From contig JAHQIY010000017.1 of NCBI GenBank assembly GCA_019054805.1, forward strand, positions 186,001 through 250,000: DNA of 64,000 bases, in the 5' to 3' direction. The translations under genes were made by a program, and so were the position numbers. Positions 34,960-44,819 of the stretch are shown piece after piece. Origin of the DNA: Brachionus manjavacas (Eukaryota > Rotifera > Eurotatoria > Ploima > Brachionidae). The stretch's first letter is position 1; the number at the start of each line of letters is the position of its first letter. Below the pieces are notes generated by a model. The model was not told where the DNA came from, did no database searches, and saw only the letters and a list, made by a program, of their open reading frames with translations.

Positions 34960-34998
34960 ATTTTAATGTTATTCGTCTGAGAGAGCGAGAGAGAGAAA

Positions 34999-35649
34999 AT
35001 GTTCGAATTCGAGTGCGATCAGAGCAAGAGCTGCTTTAAAAAGACAAAAAACCACTCTAGGCCAAAAACAAACGCACCACACAAGCCTATCAACTATGGC
35101 CGATACAAGACCGAAATGTGCCGACAGTACAGCGAGAATGGCGAGTGCAAGTACGGCGACAAGTGTCAGTTCGCGCACGGCATCAACGAGCTCAAAGACG
35201 TCAACCGTCACCCCAAGTACAAGACCGATTTTTGCAAGACTTTTCACTCGAAAGGCTTTTGTCCGTACGGACCCAGATGTCACTTCATTCACGACACAAA
35301 CGACAAGCTCGACTTGAAGAGCAACGCGGACGAGCCGGGTTTGTTTGCGGCCCCGCAGCTCTTCACGCCGCAATTACCTCATGGCATAATGTTCAACTTG
35401 GCAAACAATTCAGCGTCATCGTCTTCTTCATCTTCGTCACAGTCTCCCTCGCCCAACTCCTATCTCGTCTCTTCGTCTCGATCTTCTCTATTCGAAAACG
35501 AGTTCGCCCATTTCAATCCGATCAACTCGCACACCATAAATCAGCTAAACGAACTAATCAATTCACTGCTTAGCATAAACATGGGCCAAAGTGTACCTCG
35601 GAGCGATTCGGTGTCGCCCTCAACACCAGTCACTTGCAAAAATAGATAA
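34999..35649 (+). CDS. ZFP36/TIS11-family tandem CCCH zinc-finger mRNA-decay factor
   Basis: A 216-residue protein in one exon. Two CCCH fingers have the canonical C-x8-C-x5-C-x3-H spacing at residues 41-60 and 79-98. They are separated by the family's 18-residue linker and each preceded by the lead-in motif (RYKTEMC and KYKTDFC). In this family the tandem fingers bind UUAUUUAUU elements in mRNA 3' ends in the cytoplasm and recruit deadenylases. The remainder is a poly-serine tract (about residues 139-149), further S/P-rich sequence and a C-terminal leucine-rich stretch ([13 protein letters not shown]) that may be the CNOT-binding tail. The start is fixed by an in-frame stop 18 nt upstream. 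Its own 3' UTR carries two matching target nonamers. Confidence 0.93.
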   Translation: MFEFECDQSKSCFKKTKNHSRPKTNAPHKPINYGRYKTEMCRQYSENGECKYGDKCQFAHGINELKDVNRHPKYKTDFCKTFHSKGFCPYGPRCHFIHDTNDKLDLKSNADEPGLFAAPQLFTPQLPHGIMFNLANNSASSSSSSSSQSPSPNSYLVSSSRSSLFENEFAHFNPINSHTINQLNELINSLLSINMGQSVPRSDSVSPSTPVTCKNR

Positions 35650-35791
35650 AAATGCACGCTCAATTGTGTCTATTTAATTCAGATAAGCATCTAGGCAATT
35701 ACTTTCCCACTCTATTAATTAATTGATTTTTTTTGCAAAATTTTCTTTTTTCGAATTTTTTTCTCTCAAATTTTTTCAAGCAAAATCAAAA

Positions 35792-35938
35792 TTATTTATT
35801 GTCAGAATTGTAGATAAAAGATAGAGAGCACTTAAACTGTACATAATGCTTAGACGAAAGAAAGTGATCTTTTTTTTCTTTTCTTTTTTTTCTCTTTTTT
35901 AGATGGCCAAGTGCAATTTCGCTTCTTTTTTATTTATT
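35792..35938 (+). promoter_or_regulatory. Two AU-rich nonamers in the 3' UTR of the zinc-finger gene
   Basis: TTATTTATT occurs at 35,792-35,800 and 35,930-35,938, within 300 nt of the stop. This is the preferred binding site of ZFP36/TIS11 proteins, and negative autoregulation through the 3' UTR is known in the family. In an AT-rich genome chance matches are possible. Confidence 0.45.
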
Positions 35939-36359
35939 CATTTTTTAATTTATTACTATCTTATTTTGAATGTGTCGATATTATTGGGAATAGATGATGT
36001 GATATATATAAAGTGAGAAAGATCTGTTTCGCTTCTATTCAAATGCAATCTCTAATAATTTTGAGCTCTCATATAGCTCGATTTTATCACAAGCTTTTAC
36101 ACTCGCATATATCTTAATTTCTATTTTTACCAAGCGATGTTTATAGTTAATTTAAAAATACCAGTTTTTTTATTTAAATCAATTTTTTGCAAATTTATAG
36201 ATAAGCCAATATTCTATTTAGTTATTTATTACCAATTATATTTATTAATAAAATTTATTAAAAAAAATTATTTTTATTTGACTCTCAAGAGGATTAGATT
36301 TAGATCAAATCATGCATTTGTGAATAGAATTACCTCGATTTTGCCCCACAACGCATCGT

Positions 36360-37421
36360 AATGGTAATATTGCTAAAATACGAACTCATACTTTTTGGAC
36401 GAAATGTACCAAGACCGTCCTATGATTATTTAATTCAAAATTTAATAATAAGCTTTAATAAGCAAAAATAATAAATATTTTGTTTTGTCTTTTTAATTAC
36501 ATAAATAATTTTTTTTCATAAAATATAAAATCCGTCAATTTTTAATTTCTTAAAAAAAAAGAATTGAACTAAAATATTCATTTTTTGAGGAGATTGCTGA
36601 AGATCATTTAAACCAAACAAAATTAGCAATCTTAGGTTCAGGAAACTACGAGGTTTCGAACGAATACAAACATTTTTCAATGAAAATAAAATGTTTGGTA
36701 TATTTTAGAAAATATACAAAGAGAAAATAGATTAGAAAAATTTCCAAATAAATTAAGTAAAAACACTGAAATAAATGTATTAATAAGTAAAAAAAAATTA
36801 AAGAATAATTAATGAAAAAATAAATGATCAACGAAAACAATCAAAAGAACAAATTCAACAATTATCATATGAATCAGGTGCTAATACAGAAGAGACTTCC
36901 CACAATGAAACTTGAACGAGATGATTTAATGATTCAACAATCACCTATAATTCAAAAATCAACAGAGATGTAATGCATATAGATAAAGAGATAGAAGTGT
37001 TGGAAATAATAAAGGTTAGTTTATTTTAGATGTTGATTCTTATTTTGATAATTTTCAACAATTCAAATATTATATTTATACAGTATATCAACTTTAACAT
37101 ATCATGCATTTAAAATTTATAAAATATACTGAATATGATAATATTTAAAAATTTATAACAGAATCAACAAATAAAAAAACGAAAATCAAGCAATTATTAA
37201 TAATAATTCATTAATACTTTTATTTATTGTTTGTTTTATTTTTTTGGACACAACGAATTACAGAGACTTATATGATGATAACTTGGGAAAAGATAAAGAA
37301 TTAAAGAGTTTTTAGCAAATAATCATTGAACGGTCTTCAGCCTTAGTATATTTCGGTCAAAAAGTCTAGATCTGTTTTTTATCCAAAAACAACAAGTCCG
37401 TATTTTACCAATATTACCATT
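36360..37421. mobile_element. DNA transposon remnant with about 75-105 bp terminal inverted repeats
   Basis: The left end (36,360-36,432) and the right end (37,316-37,421) are inverted copies. AATGGTAATATTG at the left edge pairs with CAATATTACCATT at the right. Inner blocks TTTTTGGACGAAATG / ATTTCGGTCAAAAAG and AAGACCGTCC / AACGGTCTT also pair. The interior is about 880 bp with only short broken frames. I could not read a target duplication or name the superfamily. Confidence 0.7.
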
Positions 37422-37625
37422 GTGTACTCAGCCTTAAAAAACAACATTTTAAAATTTAAAAATTAAATTCTTGGTCAACAAACACTTTATTTATTAAATT
37501 AAAATATATTTTTAATCCAGATATCAAAAAGTTTAATTATTCTTATCAATGAAAGAATTTCATTCTGCCCCGAACGGCGTAGTGCCTTCTTTGCAGCCAG
37601 CCTGTTAGGAATATTTTGAAATTTA

Positions 37626-38150
37626 TCATTGAAGCTTTTCAAAAACTGTTCTGAATTTTTGTTGTGATTCATTTAAATGAAAGAATTGAACTAAAATAAG
37701 ATTTTTGATTATAGAGTAATCGTGGATTTCTTTTACGATCAATTCATGTTGAGCTCTCGTTTTTAAATTACGAGCATTAAGTTTAGCAAAAGGATAATAT
37801 TTAAAAAAAAGAGTAATTTTAAATTCTTTTTTATTTTTAAACTTTAATGCCGCACCAAATACATAACTAAAAAAAACTCTTTTTTTTTTTTTAAATATTA
37901 TCCCTTTGCTAAACTTAAATAATGCAGCAATATTCTCAAGATCCTGGATATAGTGCATCGCCACAACCCGAAATACGGTTTTGGCGCATGCAACACAAGT
38001 TAAGTTGAATTTAACACGGGCGTGATTTAGTATAGCGCCTGCGCCAATGATGTTTTCTAGGTTGTGGCGCTGCATTATCGAACAAAGGAATGCGGTAATT
38101 GGACTTCGAAAAGTATGCTTTTGTTTTAATCGATTCAAATTTGGAAGCAA
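37626..38150 (-). CDS. Open reading frame of unknown nature, 174 codons
   Basis: A minus-strand frame of 174 codons contains CVACAKTVFRVV near residue 53 and is rich in K and F. Much of its C-terminal half is read through an inverted repeat (37,775-37,812 / 37,877-37,925), which argues against a normal gene. The neighbourhood is transposon-rich. I recognise no domain, and it may be a spurious frame. Confidence 0.25.
   Translation of the reverse strand: MLPNLNRLKQKHTFRSPITAFLCSIMQRHNLENIIGAGAILNHARVKFNLTCVACAKTVFRVVAMHYIQDLENIAALFKFSKGIIFKKKKRVFFSYVFGAALKFKNKKEFKITLFFKYYPFAKLNARNLKTRAQHELIVKEIHDYSIIKNLILVQFFHLNESQQKFRTVFEKLQ
37775..37925. repeat. Inverted repeat, 40-50 bp arms
   Basis: GCATTAAGTTTAGCAAAAGG at the left pairs with CCTTTGCTAAACTTAAATAATGC-like sequence at the right, followed by AATATTTAAAAAAAAGAGT and its complement. 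The loop is about 65 bp. The arms could form a strong hairpin. Confidence 0.8.
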
Positions 38151-38245
38151 GAGGCTCTTTATCTTATCTCGAAATTGTCAACTCAAAAACCGTTACAGGG
38201 GACAAAGTTGAAAGTGATTCGGATATCGAAGAAATTTCCAAATGA
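38099..38245 (+). pseudogene. Short C-terminal ORF fragment
   Basis: A frame without ATG runs from a stop at 38,096-38,098 and ends ESDSDIEEISK before TGA at 38,243. The acidic end and even composition look protein-coding, possibly the tail of a decayed transposase. I cannot identify the family. Confidence 0.25.
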
Positions 38246-38950
38246 AAAATTTTTTTTTAATACTTATTTTTATTTAAAAAATAATTTAAAAAGGCTTCGA
38301 GCTAACATTCGAAAAGAGCGCAAACTGCACATTCGAAGTGAAGCTCCTTAAAAACAGCTATTAGTTCAAAAGATGCAATTGATCGAATATTCTAAAATAT
38401 TGTTTTTTAAATAAAAAGGAAGATTATTCAAGCATGATTGATTTTTTATGTAATATTGAAAAAATTGTAATTGAAAAATGTAATACAAAACAAACATCTT
38501 TTTCTGATTTTTCCAAATAATTTTAATTTTGTTAAAAATTTTAGAAATCAAAAATTTTTTTTTCATCTTTTTTAATGGGACTTCGATGCCGTGGAAAACA
38601 CTTCCGTAACACTAAGTTGATTTGGAAAGTTACTGGAACGAATTGTCTATTCAAGATTTTGCAGATTTTAGTAAACTGGATTTAGGAAACACGGGTGAAT
38701 TTAAGATAATCTTTTTTTAGTTAAAAAAATTGTGGAATCATTAAATCCTTTTTATATTAAATTAAAATGAATCCTACTCATCACTTGAATCCTTGAATTA
38801 GATCCTTTTAAGACTCTAGTATATTTAAGGTATATATTGGTATTAATTTTTTCTGGTTCACATTATTCTTTTCTTGATCACAAAATTTTTCTTTTGATCA
38901 CATGATTATGTAAAGTAAAATTTGTTAAAAATTACAAACTGTTAAGATCA
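38246..38950. other. AT-rich spacer with degenerate TCACA repeats at its end
   Basis: No gene is seen. From about 38,857 onward, CTGGTTCACATTATTCTT / GATCACAAAATTTTT blocks begin; they recur at 39,340-39,550. Confidence 0.4.
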
Positions 38951-39215
38951 CTGAATGAAAAAAAACTAAAACTAAAAATTTCTGACGACATAAACGAAGT
39001 AAGAGAAGCTCTTTCAAATATAAATTTTGGACAGAGTGTTAAAACAAAACTTGATTACTATGAACTTAAGTCAAGAGAATGCGTTAATTACTCAAGGGAA
39101 ATTGAAGAAGCAGTTAGCAAAGTTGTGAGTAAGAAGAGAAACCAAGTGAAGTGATAAATGTGACGGTTATTTTGAAGGGCAACGTGGTCTAAAGGCTCAT
39201 CAAACAAAAAAACAT
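38951..39215 (+). pseudogene. Decayed ORF ending in a half C2H2 zinc finger
   Basis: One frame runs from about 38,951 to a TGA near 39,152. After a +1 shift it continues KCDGYFEGQRGLKAHQTKKH and stops. The second part looks like the C-terminal half of a C2H2 finger (F-x5-GL-x2-H-x4-H spacing). No ATG was found. It is probably part of a mobile element. Confidence 0.4.
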
Positions 39216-39309
39216 TAGGATATTGTGCACTTAAATGACTTATTTAAATATTCATTAAATACATTCATAAAAAAAAAAATTCATTAAATTTTTTTTTTAA
39301 TTTTTATTA

Positions 39310-39560
39310 AGCTTTTTTTTAATAATATAGTCTCGGGTCACAAAATTTTTTTCTGGTTCACATTATTCTTATCAGGGTCACAAAATTTTTTTCTGGGTCA
39401 CATTTTTTCATTTTGGACCACATTATTTGACAAAATATTTTATTCTTTATTTTTTGATCACATAATTTCAGGTAACAAAAGTTGTGAACAGCTCGGGTCA
39501 TATAATACGAGAAAAGATTTAGGTCACGAAAGTTGTGAACGGCCGGTCACATAATTACCT
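39310..39560. repeat. Degenerate GGTCACA direct repeats
   Basis: The unit GGTCACAAAATTTTTTTCTGG and its variants (GGTTCACATTATTC, GGTCACATAATT) recur about seven times here and twice at 38,857-38,900. The origin is unclear. Confidence 0.6.
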
Positions 39561-39685
39561 AGACCCAGCAAATCTTCCCTAAAGTTAGAAAAAGAAACTT
39601 TCTCCAACATCGTGAATCATGAGACTTTTAATTAACCCAAATTACTAATGTTTCGAATCAGCTTTTTGAGTTCAGTAAGAAATAC

Positions 39686-39788
39686 AGTGCTGCTACGATA
39701 CCTTGAATTCACCATATTTTACGTAAATTATGGTAAATTCACGATATTTTACCATATTTACCGTAAAATATGGTAATCTAAAAAAGGG
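39686..39788 (+). mobile_element. Isolated Tc1-like terminal repeat
   Basis: TA followed by CAGTGCTGCTACGATACC resembles the end of the complete Tc1-like element at 41,416 (CAGTAGCGCTACGCC). It continues into the same kind of TTTACGTAAA / TTTACCGTAAA sequence. The Mutator-like element at 39,789 interrupts it and I found no matching right end. Confidence 0.5.
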
Positions 39789-39946
39789 GCTGTTATTTAC
39801 CTGTATTTTCAAAATTATTAGTTTATGTCTATTTTTTTATTTTTTTATTATTATTTTTTGCTAAGTATTTTTATTGTTTGAAAAAAATAATTCTTTTACA
39901 TTATAAATTATTATTCTGAGTTTGAAATATTTTATCATATGCCAAA

Positions 39947-40378
39947 ATGTTTGATTCATCGTATTTAGTGATTACTCTTAAAGAAAAATGCAAAGAATAT
40001 AAAATATCTTATCAAGGTACTAAGGCTCAATTAATAAAAAGATTAAACGATTATATCACTCTAAATGGTATTAATGTTGGTCAAGTTGAAAACGAAGAAC
40101 AACTAGAAGAACCTAGTGAGGAAGAAGAAGAATTTCCAGATGTTCAAATAAATACGCCACCAGTAGAAGTTGAATCTGACGGTGATTTGGTAGAGGAAAT
40201 AAATAAAAATGGAAAAAGAACAAGAGTTCTAGCACACTATACATTTACTCGTGAATTTGAAAGCATTGATCAAGCGTATAACTTTCTAAAAGATGATATA
40301 GAAAACAATTGGTCTAGAATTAGAATGCGTAAAACAAATGATGGTAGCAGTCAATTCTTATCTAAGAAACGCATATGA
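39947..40378 (+). pseudogene. N-terminal part of a MULE protein with SAP motif
   Basis: A 143-codon frame starts with a SAP-like DNA-binding motif (LKEKCKEYKISYQGTKAQLIKRL, residues about 11-33). An acidic linker and a segment typical of MULE transposase N-termini follow (FTREFESIDQAYNFLKDD, then W-S-R-I-R-M-R-K). The following 240 bp keep MULE-like sequence but contain stops and lack the DDE core, so the gene is broken. Confidence 0.6.
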
Positions 40379-40622
40379 CATGCTTCGTAACTGGTCTAAA
40401 GATTCATTAACTGAAAGAGAGTTTAGTAAATCGTATAATGTAAGCGCCAAAACATGGTGAATGGCTTATGATTTTTTGCATTCAACAGATTCAATTATAA
40501 AGCGCTTTGGTAAAAGGTCTAGTTTGTTTATCTTGACAACAAAATAAAATGAAGTCTTAATTAGCAGTGATTATATAAATAAAAACTAATCAAAAGTCAA
40601 AGGCCTAAATTTTGATTTACTA

Positions 40623-40856
40623 ATGGAGTATAATGATAAAATAAAAATAATTGATTTTAACACGGATAATTGGGCAACAAGTAAATGTAGCTGCTGGTTC
40701 TATCTAAAAAATTACCAGTGTTATCATCTAATCTCAATAGCGGTAAATCAAAATCTCCTAACAATTCCAAAGCGTTACATAAAAACAGCAATTGAACCAA
40801 AAAAGAAGCCTGGTAGGATTGATAAAGCAAAACAAGCGTTAAAAAAACAAAATTAG
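40623..40856 (+). pseudogene. C-terminal SWIM zinc-finger part of the MULE transposase
   Basis: A 77-codon frame contains WATSKCSCWFYLKNYQCYHLI. This is a SWIM finger (C-x-C...C-x-H) as found after the catalytic domain of MULE transposases. It ends in a basic KKKPGRIDKAKQALKK tail. It belongs to the same element as the ORF at 39,947. Confidence 0.65.
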
Positions 40857-41415
40857 TTATTTTATTAAAATTAAACTTGAAAATAAGCTGTAAATATTAA
40901 ACTATTTTTTTGAAAAAAATAAAATAAAATAAAACTTGAAAAAAAGTGGTAAATATTAAAGTAATTATTTTGATAAAAAACTAATAAAAATTATTATTAT
41001 TAGTTACAAATAAGTTTTTAAGCAATAAACTAAGTAAAATAAACAAAAAATAAATATATTTGACAATTTTTTTAGCATGAAAATTAATAATTTTAATTTC
41101 ACAGGTAATATTGAGTCTAAAAAAGGGTATTTTTCGTAATTTTTAATTTTTTATTGAAAATTTATATTTAAACATTATTTACAAAATAAATTTTATTTTC
41201 TAGCTTTTTTTGCTTTTTAGCTGTTATCTGTCTTGTCCCATGCTTCTTTGACTTTGATCCTTTTGAAATAAATTTTTTAAAAGCCCAGCTTTCTAAAAAA
41301 ATTAATGTCTAACTTTTGATTTCATTTAAAGCATATTATTTTACTTTTGATATTAATTATTTCAAAAAACTTTGACAGTAGAAAAATGTAAGAAATATAT
41401 AAATCATTTTAAATA

Positions 41416-43250
41416 CAGTAGCGCTACGCCACGTAAAAAAACGTAAATAACGTAAACACGTAAATTTCGTTAATTTACGTAATTTGACGGAAAAAAAGTA
41501 AATTTACGTAAAGATAGAATAGTAAAATTACGTTTATTAACGTAAAATTACCAAAATTACCGTTAAATGTAAAACGGCAAAAAAAACAGTCGAAAATTCA
41601 ATATTTTAGACGATTTTTTTGAAAATTTGAATTTTCTGAGTTTTTCAACTAGATTTTCAAAAAAGTAAATTTCTATTTTTCAAAAACGTTAATTTTCGTA
41701 AAATTTCATTTTTTTACCAGGTAAAATTTGGTAAATTTTCGTGAAAAAAAGTAAAAAAATGTAAATTTCTCAGATTTTATTTAACTCTTTAGTTTCTAAG
41801 TTCTAATTTTTGTTTATAAAGATAATACAGTAAAAAAAACACAAAAGTTTATGTCTATACTTATTTTTTTTCAGCTGCTCGATCGTTTTTTATACTGTTT
41901 GTTGCATTAAACCAGGCCGTACAAAGGACTATTAAAAAAAAAGGACTTGAAGCTTCCTATAAAACGGCTCATAAAATAGAAGAAATATTTGGGAAATAAT
42001 ATAGCAGTAGTGAAATAAGGAAGTAAATATTTAAACTAGGTTAAACTAAAATTTTTTTAATTAAAATAAAATTTAAATTTTATATTAAGGCTTTCGGCTG
42101 AGACGTTTAAGAAAATGCCCTAAACAGAACGATTTGCAAAAGCTCCAGCGCTAAATTTGGTGTCAGCGTAATAGGGACTGTGATTTTAAAGATTACATAT
42201 TCGTTGATGAGACAACAATAGTAGTGTATGATCAGCCTATTAATCATCTAAGACTACCGTCATCAAGGCCTGAAGCTATCCCATCTAGCCCAAAATTTGA
42301 ATGTAAAATCCATGTGTGGGGTGGTATCTCGTATAACGGAGCCACCGAATTTGCAGTAAATTTTTATTCTTTAGCAAATTAAACTGAAATTTTTTTTAGC
42401 TTTTTAAGTGCACTATGGATTCTGAATTGTATAAGGATATTTTAGCTGAATATTTACTCCCATTTGTGTCTGAAAATAATTCATTTAATTTTAAATTGCA
42501 CCAAGACAATGACCCAAAGCACAAATCAGATCTTTGCTGTGATTTTTTGGAAAGAAACAGCATAAACTGGGTGTGTTTTTTATAAAAAAATAATAATATA
42601 AAATAGCTAAGGAATATTTTTAAAAGATAAGGTCTCCTCCAAAGTCTCCAGACCTAAACCCAATTGAAATGGTTTGGAATGAGATAAAGGATTCACTTAG
42701 AAAAAAGGGGATCAAAAATGAACAAGAAGCAGTTGAGGCAATTTTTGATTTCCAAAAAAATCTAAGTCCATCAAAATGCTAGTCTTATATAAACCATTTA
42801 AAAAAGGTATTTTCATAATTTTCAATTTTTTAAACTCTAATAAAGTATTAAAGGTAATTGATATAGTGATTGAAAAGAATGGAGAACGGTCAAATCACTA
42901 AAAAAAATTTATTAAGATAAACTTAATACAACTTTGAAAAAAAATTCTAATAAAATCAGAGAAATTTACATTTTTTTCCTTTTTTAACGAAAATTTACTA
43001 AATTTTACCAAATTTTACCTGGTAAAAAAATGAAATTTTACGAAAATTTACGTAAATTTACTTTTTTGAAAATTTTAGTTAAAAAAATCAGAAAATTCAA
43101 ATTTTCAAAAAAATCGTCTAAAATATTGAATTTTAGACTGTTTTTTGGTCGTTTTACATTTTACGGTAATTTTGGTAATTTTACGTAAAATAACGAAAAT
43201 TAACGTAATTTGACGTAAATTTACGTAAAATCCACGTGGCGTAGCTCCTG
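41416..43250 (+). mobile_element. Tc1/mariner-type transposon, complete ends, TA target duplication
   Basis: The 1835-bp element is bounded by TA at 41,414-41,415 and 43,251-43,252. The ends are CAGTAGCGCTACGCCACGT and the inverse of CAGGAGCTACGCCACGT. The terminal inverted repeats are unusually long: about 41,416-41,782 and 42,950-43,250, full of TTTACGTAAA variants. The centre encodes a Tc1-like transposase with catalytic triad motifs. The size is typical for the superfamily apart from the long repeats. Confidence 0.88.
42100..42782 (+). pseudogene. Tc1-like DD34E transposase with two short introns and an in-frame stop
   Basis: The catalytic domain reads DYIFVDETT (first D), CKIHVWGGISYNG, then HQDNDPKHKS (second D) and KSPDLNPIEMVWNEIK (E). 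Two GT-AG introns must be removed to keep the frame: 42,356-42,399 (44 bp) and 42,571-42,626 (56 bp). After splicing, the second D and the E are separated by exactly 34 residues, the Tc1 spacing. A TAA just before the WCQRN block (about 42,152-42,154) and an unrecognisable N-terminal helix-turn-helix region suggest this copy is inactive. The protein would catalyse cut-and-paste transposition in the nucleus. Confidence 0.75.
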
Positions 43251-43252
43251 TA

Positions 43253-43689
43253 TGTAAAAAATATTAAAAAATTTTATTATTTTAATTTTTTAATAAAACA
43301 TTTCTAGGTTGTTGAGATTGTAAGTAAAAAAATTGTTACTGGTTAGATCATTAAATTCTGAATGTATATCTTTTTTTATATAGAGCTCTTTATAAATGAT
43401 TTTTGATAATTTTTGTACATAAGAAAATAATTTAACATTTTCGTACTTAATACCCTCAAATAATTGACAAATAAATATTAATTTTCATAATTTGTTTAGA
43501 AAAAAAATTGAATGAAATAATAAAAAATTCATTTTTCCTTTTCTGTTGAATTTTTACCATTTTTTGCCTTTTTTTACAAAAATTTACCGAAATTTACGTC
43601 AATTTTTGTCACAAAATTCAATCAAATTTTTTTTCTATCTCTAAAGTATATTGAAAAAATGATGATTAATGAAATTATTTTAAGAATTA
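43253..43689. other. AT-rich spacer with a Tc1-repeat-like fragment
   Basis: At about 43,555-43,610 a TTTACC / TTTACGTCAA patch resembles the terminal repeats of the Tc1-like element. No gene is seen. Confidence 0.35.
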
Positions 43690-44819
43690 ATTTGATTTCA
43701 ATTTTAATAATAAATTTTTATTTAACTAAATTAGTTTAAAATTTTTTTAATCTATATAATTAAGAATTTTGAGCATTTTAAATTTATCCATTACAATTGA
43801 ATGATTGTAGCCAGGTATTTTTTCTTTCCAATTTTGTAATGAGTCAGAATTTATCTTCTTCTCCATTCCTTTTACGGACCATTCTTTTTTTGATATTTTT
43901 ATTTCAGTGCCAACATATTGTTGATGATTTAACATTTTATCTGTCCACTCAATGTCCAAAAAATCCACAATTTTCTTTATCTCAGACTTTGGCTGAGTAA
44001 CCAAGTTTTCGTATCTGACCATCAAACAATGCTCTTTTCCTTTGTTTAAACACTGATTATAAGACACTTCTATCATTTCATTCCAATAACTTAATCTGTT
44101 ATAAAAATTTGATAAGCTGATATTTTTATTAGATCGTTTAAGTAAGGAATAAGACACTTCTAGACCATCTCTAATAGTTAAGATAAATTTTGACTTGGGA
44201 AATATTTTCAATAGATATTCAATGTTTTTGGCATTACTCGGTTCTTTGTTGCACAATCGACCAACATCTGTTTGAATGTTCCTAAGCATTACATTGTAGA
44301 TGGCAAGACCGATGGAATCGTCAAGAATCTGATCGCTTATTCCAGCATCTCTAATAAAATTTATATATTTATTATTTGTTCTATACAAATCAGTAATAAA
44401 TTCTAATAATAATTGAATGAATTTGGTTTCGGGTCCACATTTAATCTTAGGATGAACATCTAGGATGGATCTAAGCAATGAAGTGCCTGAGCTCATAGTC
44501 CCACCGATGAATATATGAGGTCTATTCAGAAAAATTTCAATGCGTTCAAGATCGTCATTATATCTGATATTTGAATTGGATTGTTTGTTGCTAAAATATG
44601 TTTGTAATACAAAAACCAAAATGAAAATATTTATTATTAAAAAAAATTTAGAATACATTGAATTAGCTCTAAACATCCTATAATTCTATTTTTTTCTTTG
44701 ATTTTAATTAGGCATGAAAAAAATTATTAGAAATAGAAGCGTTTTCTTGAATCAAAAGCAGATACTTTTAAATTTAATCAAACAACTTTTTTTTTTTACT
44801 TGTAAGTATAATAACTTAA
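43690..44819 (-). repeat. Inverted segmental duplicate, copy 1 (partner 59,868-60,985)
   Basis: The sulfotransferase ORF plus about 140 bp of upstream and 55 bp of downstream sequence match the segment at 59,868-60,985 in opposite orientation. Only scattered differences are visible. Confidence 0.9.
43747..44676 (-). CDS. Tyrosylprotein-sulfotransferase-like protein, copy 1
   Basis: A 309-residue intronless type II membrane protein. Residues 10-28 form a signal anchor (FFLIINIFILVFVLQTYF). The 5'-phosphosulfate-binding loop is IFIGGTMSSGTSLLRSILDVHP (residues 55-76). CGPET (residues 80-84) holds the conserved acid E83. The 3'-phosphate motif is FILTIRDGLEVSYS with R169 and S177. Cysteines match the family pattern (C80/C142 and the QC...EHC pair). 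The family transfers sulfate from PAPS to protein tyrosines in the trans-Golgi. At 309 residues it is shorter than vertebrate TPSTs, which run to about 370. Unlike copy 2 it has L at position 172 where TPSTs have R (RDGR). Lack of introns in a genome rich in tiny introns suggests retroposition or strong intron loss. Confidence 0.88.
   Translation of the reverse strand: MFRANSMYSKFFLIINIFILVFVLQTYFSNKQSNSNIRYNDDLERIEIFLNRPHIFIGGTMSSGTSLLRSILDVHPKIKCGPETKFIQLLLEFITDLYRTNNKYINFIRDAGISDQILDDSIGLAIYNVMLRNIQTDVGRLCNKEPSNAKNIEYLLKIFPKSKFILTIRDGLEVSYSLLKRSNKNISLSNFYNRLSYWNEMIEVSYNQCLNKGKEHCLMVRYENLVTQPKSEIKKIVDFLDIEWTDKMLNHQQYVGTEIKISKKEWSVKGMEKKINSDSLQNWKEKIPGYNHSIVMDKFKMLKILNYID

Larger units (their letters stand above)
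39789..41115 (+). mobile_element. Mutator-like (MULE) element with 12-bp flanking direct repeats
   Basis: TCTAAAAAAGGG occurs at 39,777-39,788 and again at 41,116-41,127. This fits the 8-12 bp duplications of MULEs. Inside these, the ends are imperfect inverted repeats of about 30 bp (TTATTTACCTGT...AAAATTATTA at the left; its complement ends ...CAGGTAATATT at the right). The element carries an N-terminal ORF and a SWIM-finger ORF, but the transposase core is deleted. It has inserted into an older Tc1-like end. Confidence 0.75.

Noticed and set aside
34969-35373. Minus-strand 134-codon frame over the CCCH gene
   Set aside because: It is the antisense shadow of the ZFP36-like exon; repetitive valine/alanine/leucine content comes from the codon bias of the real gene.
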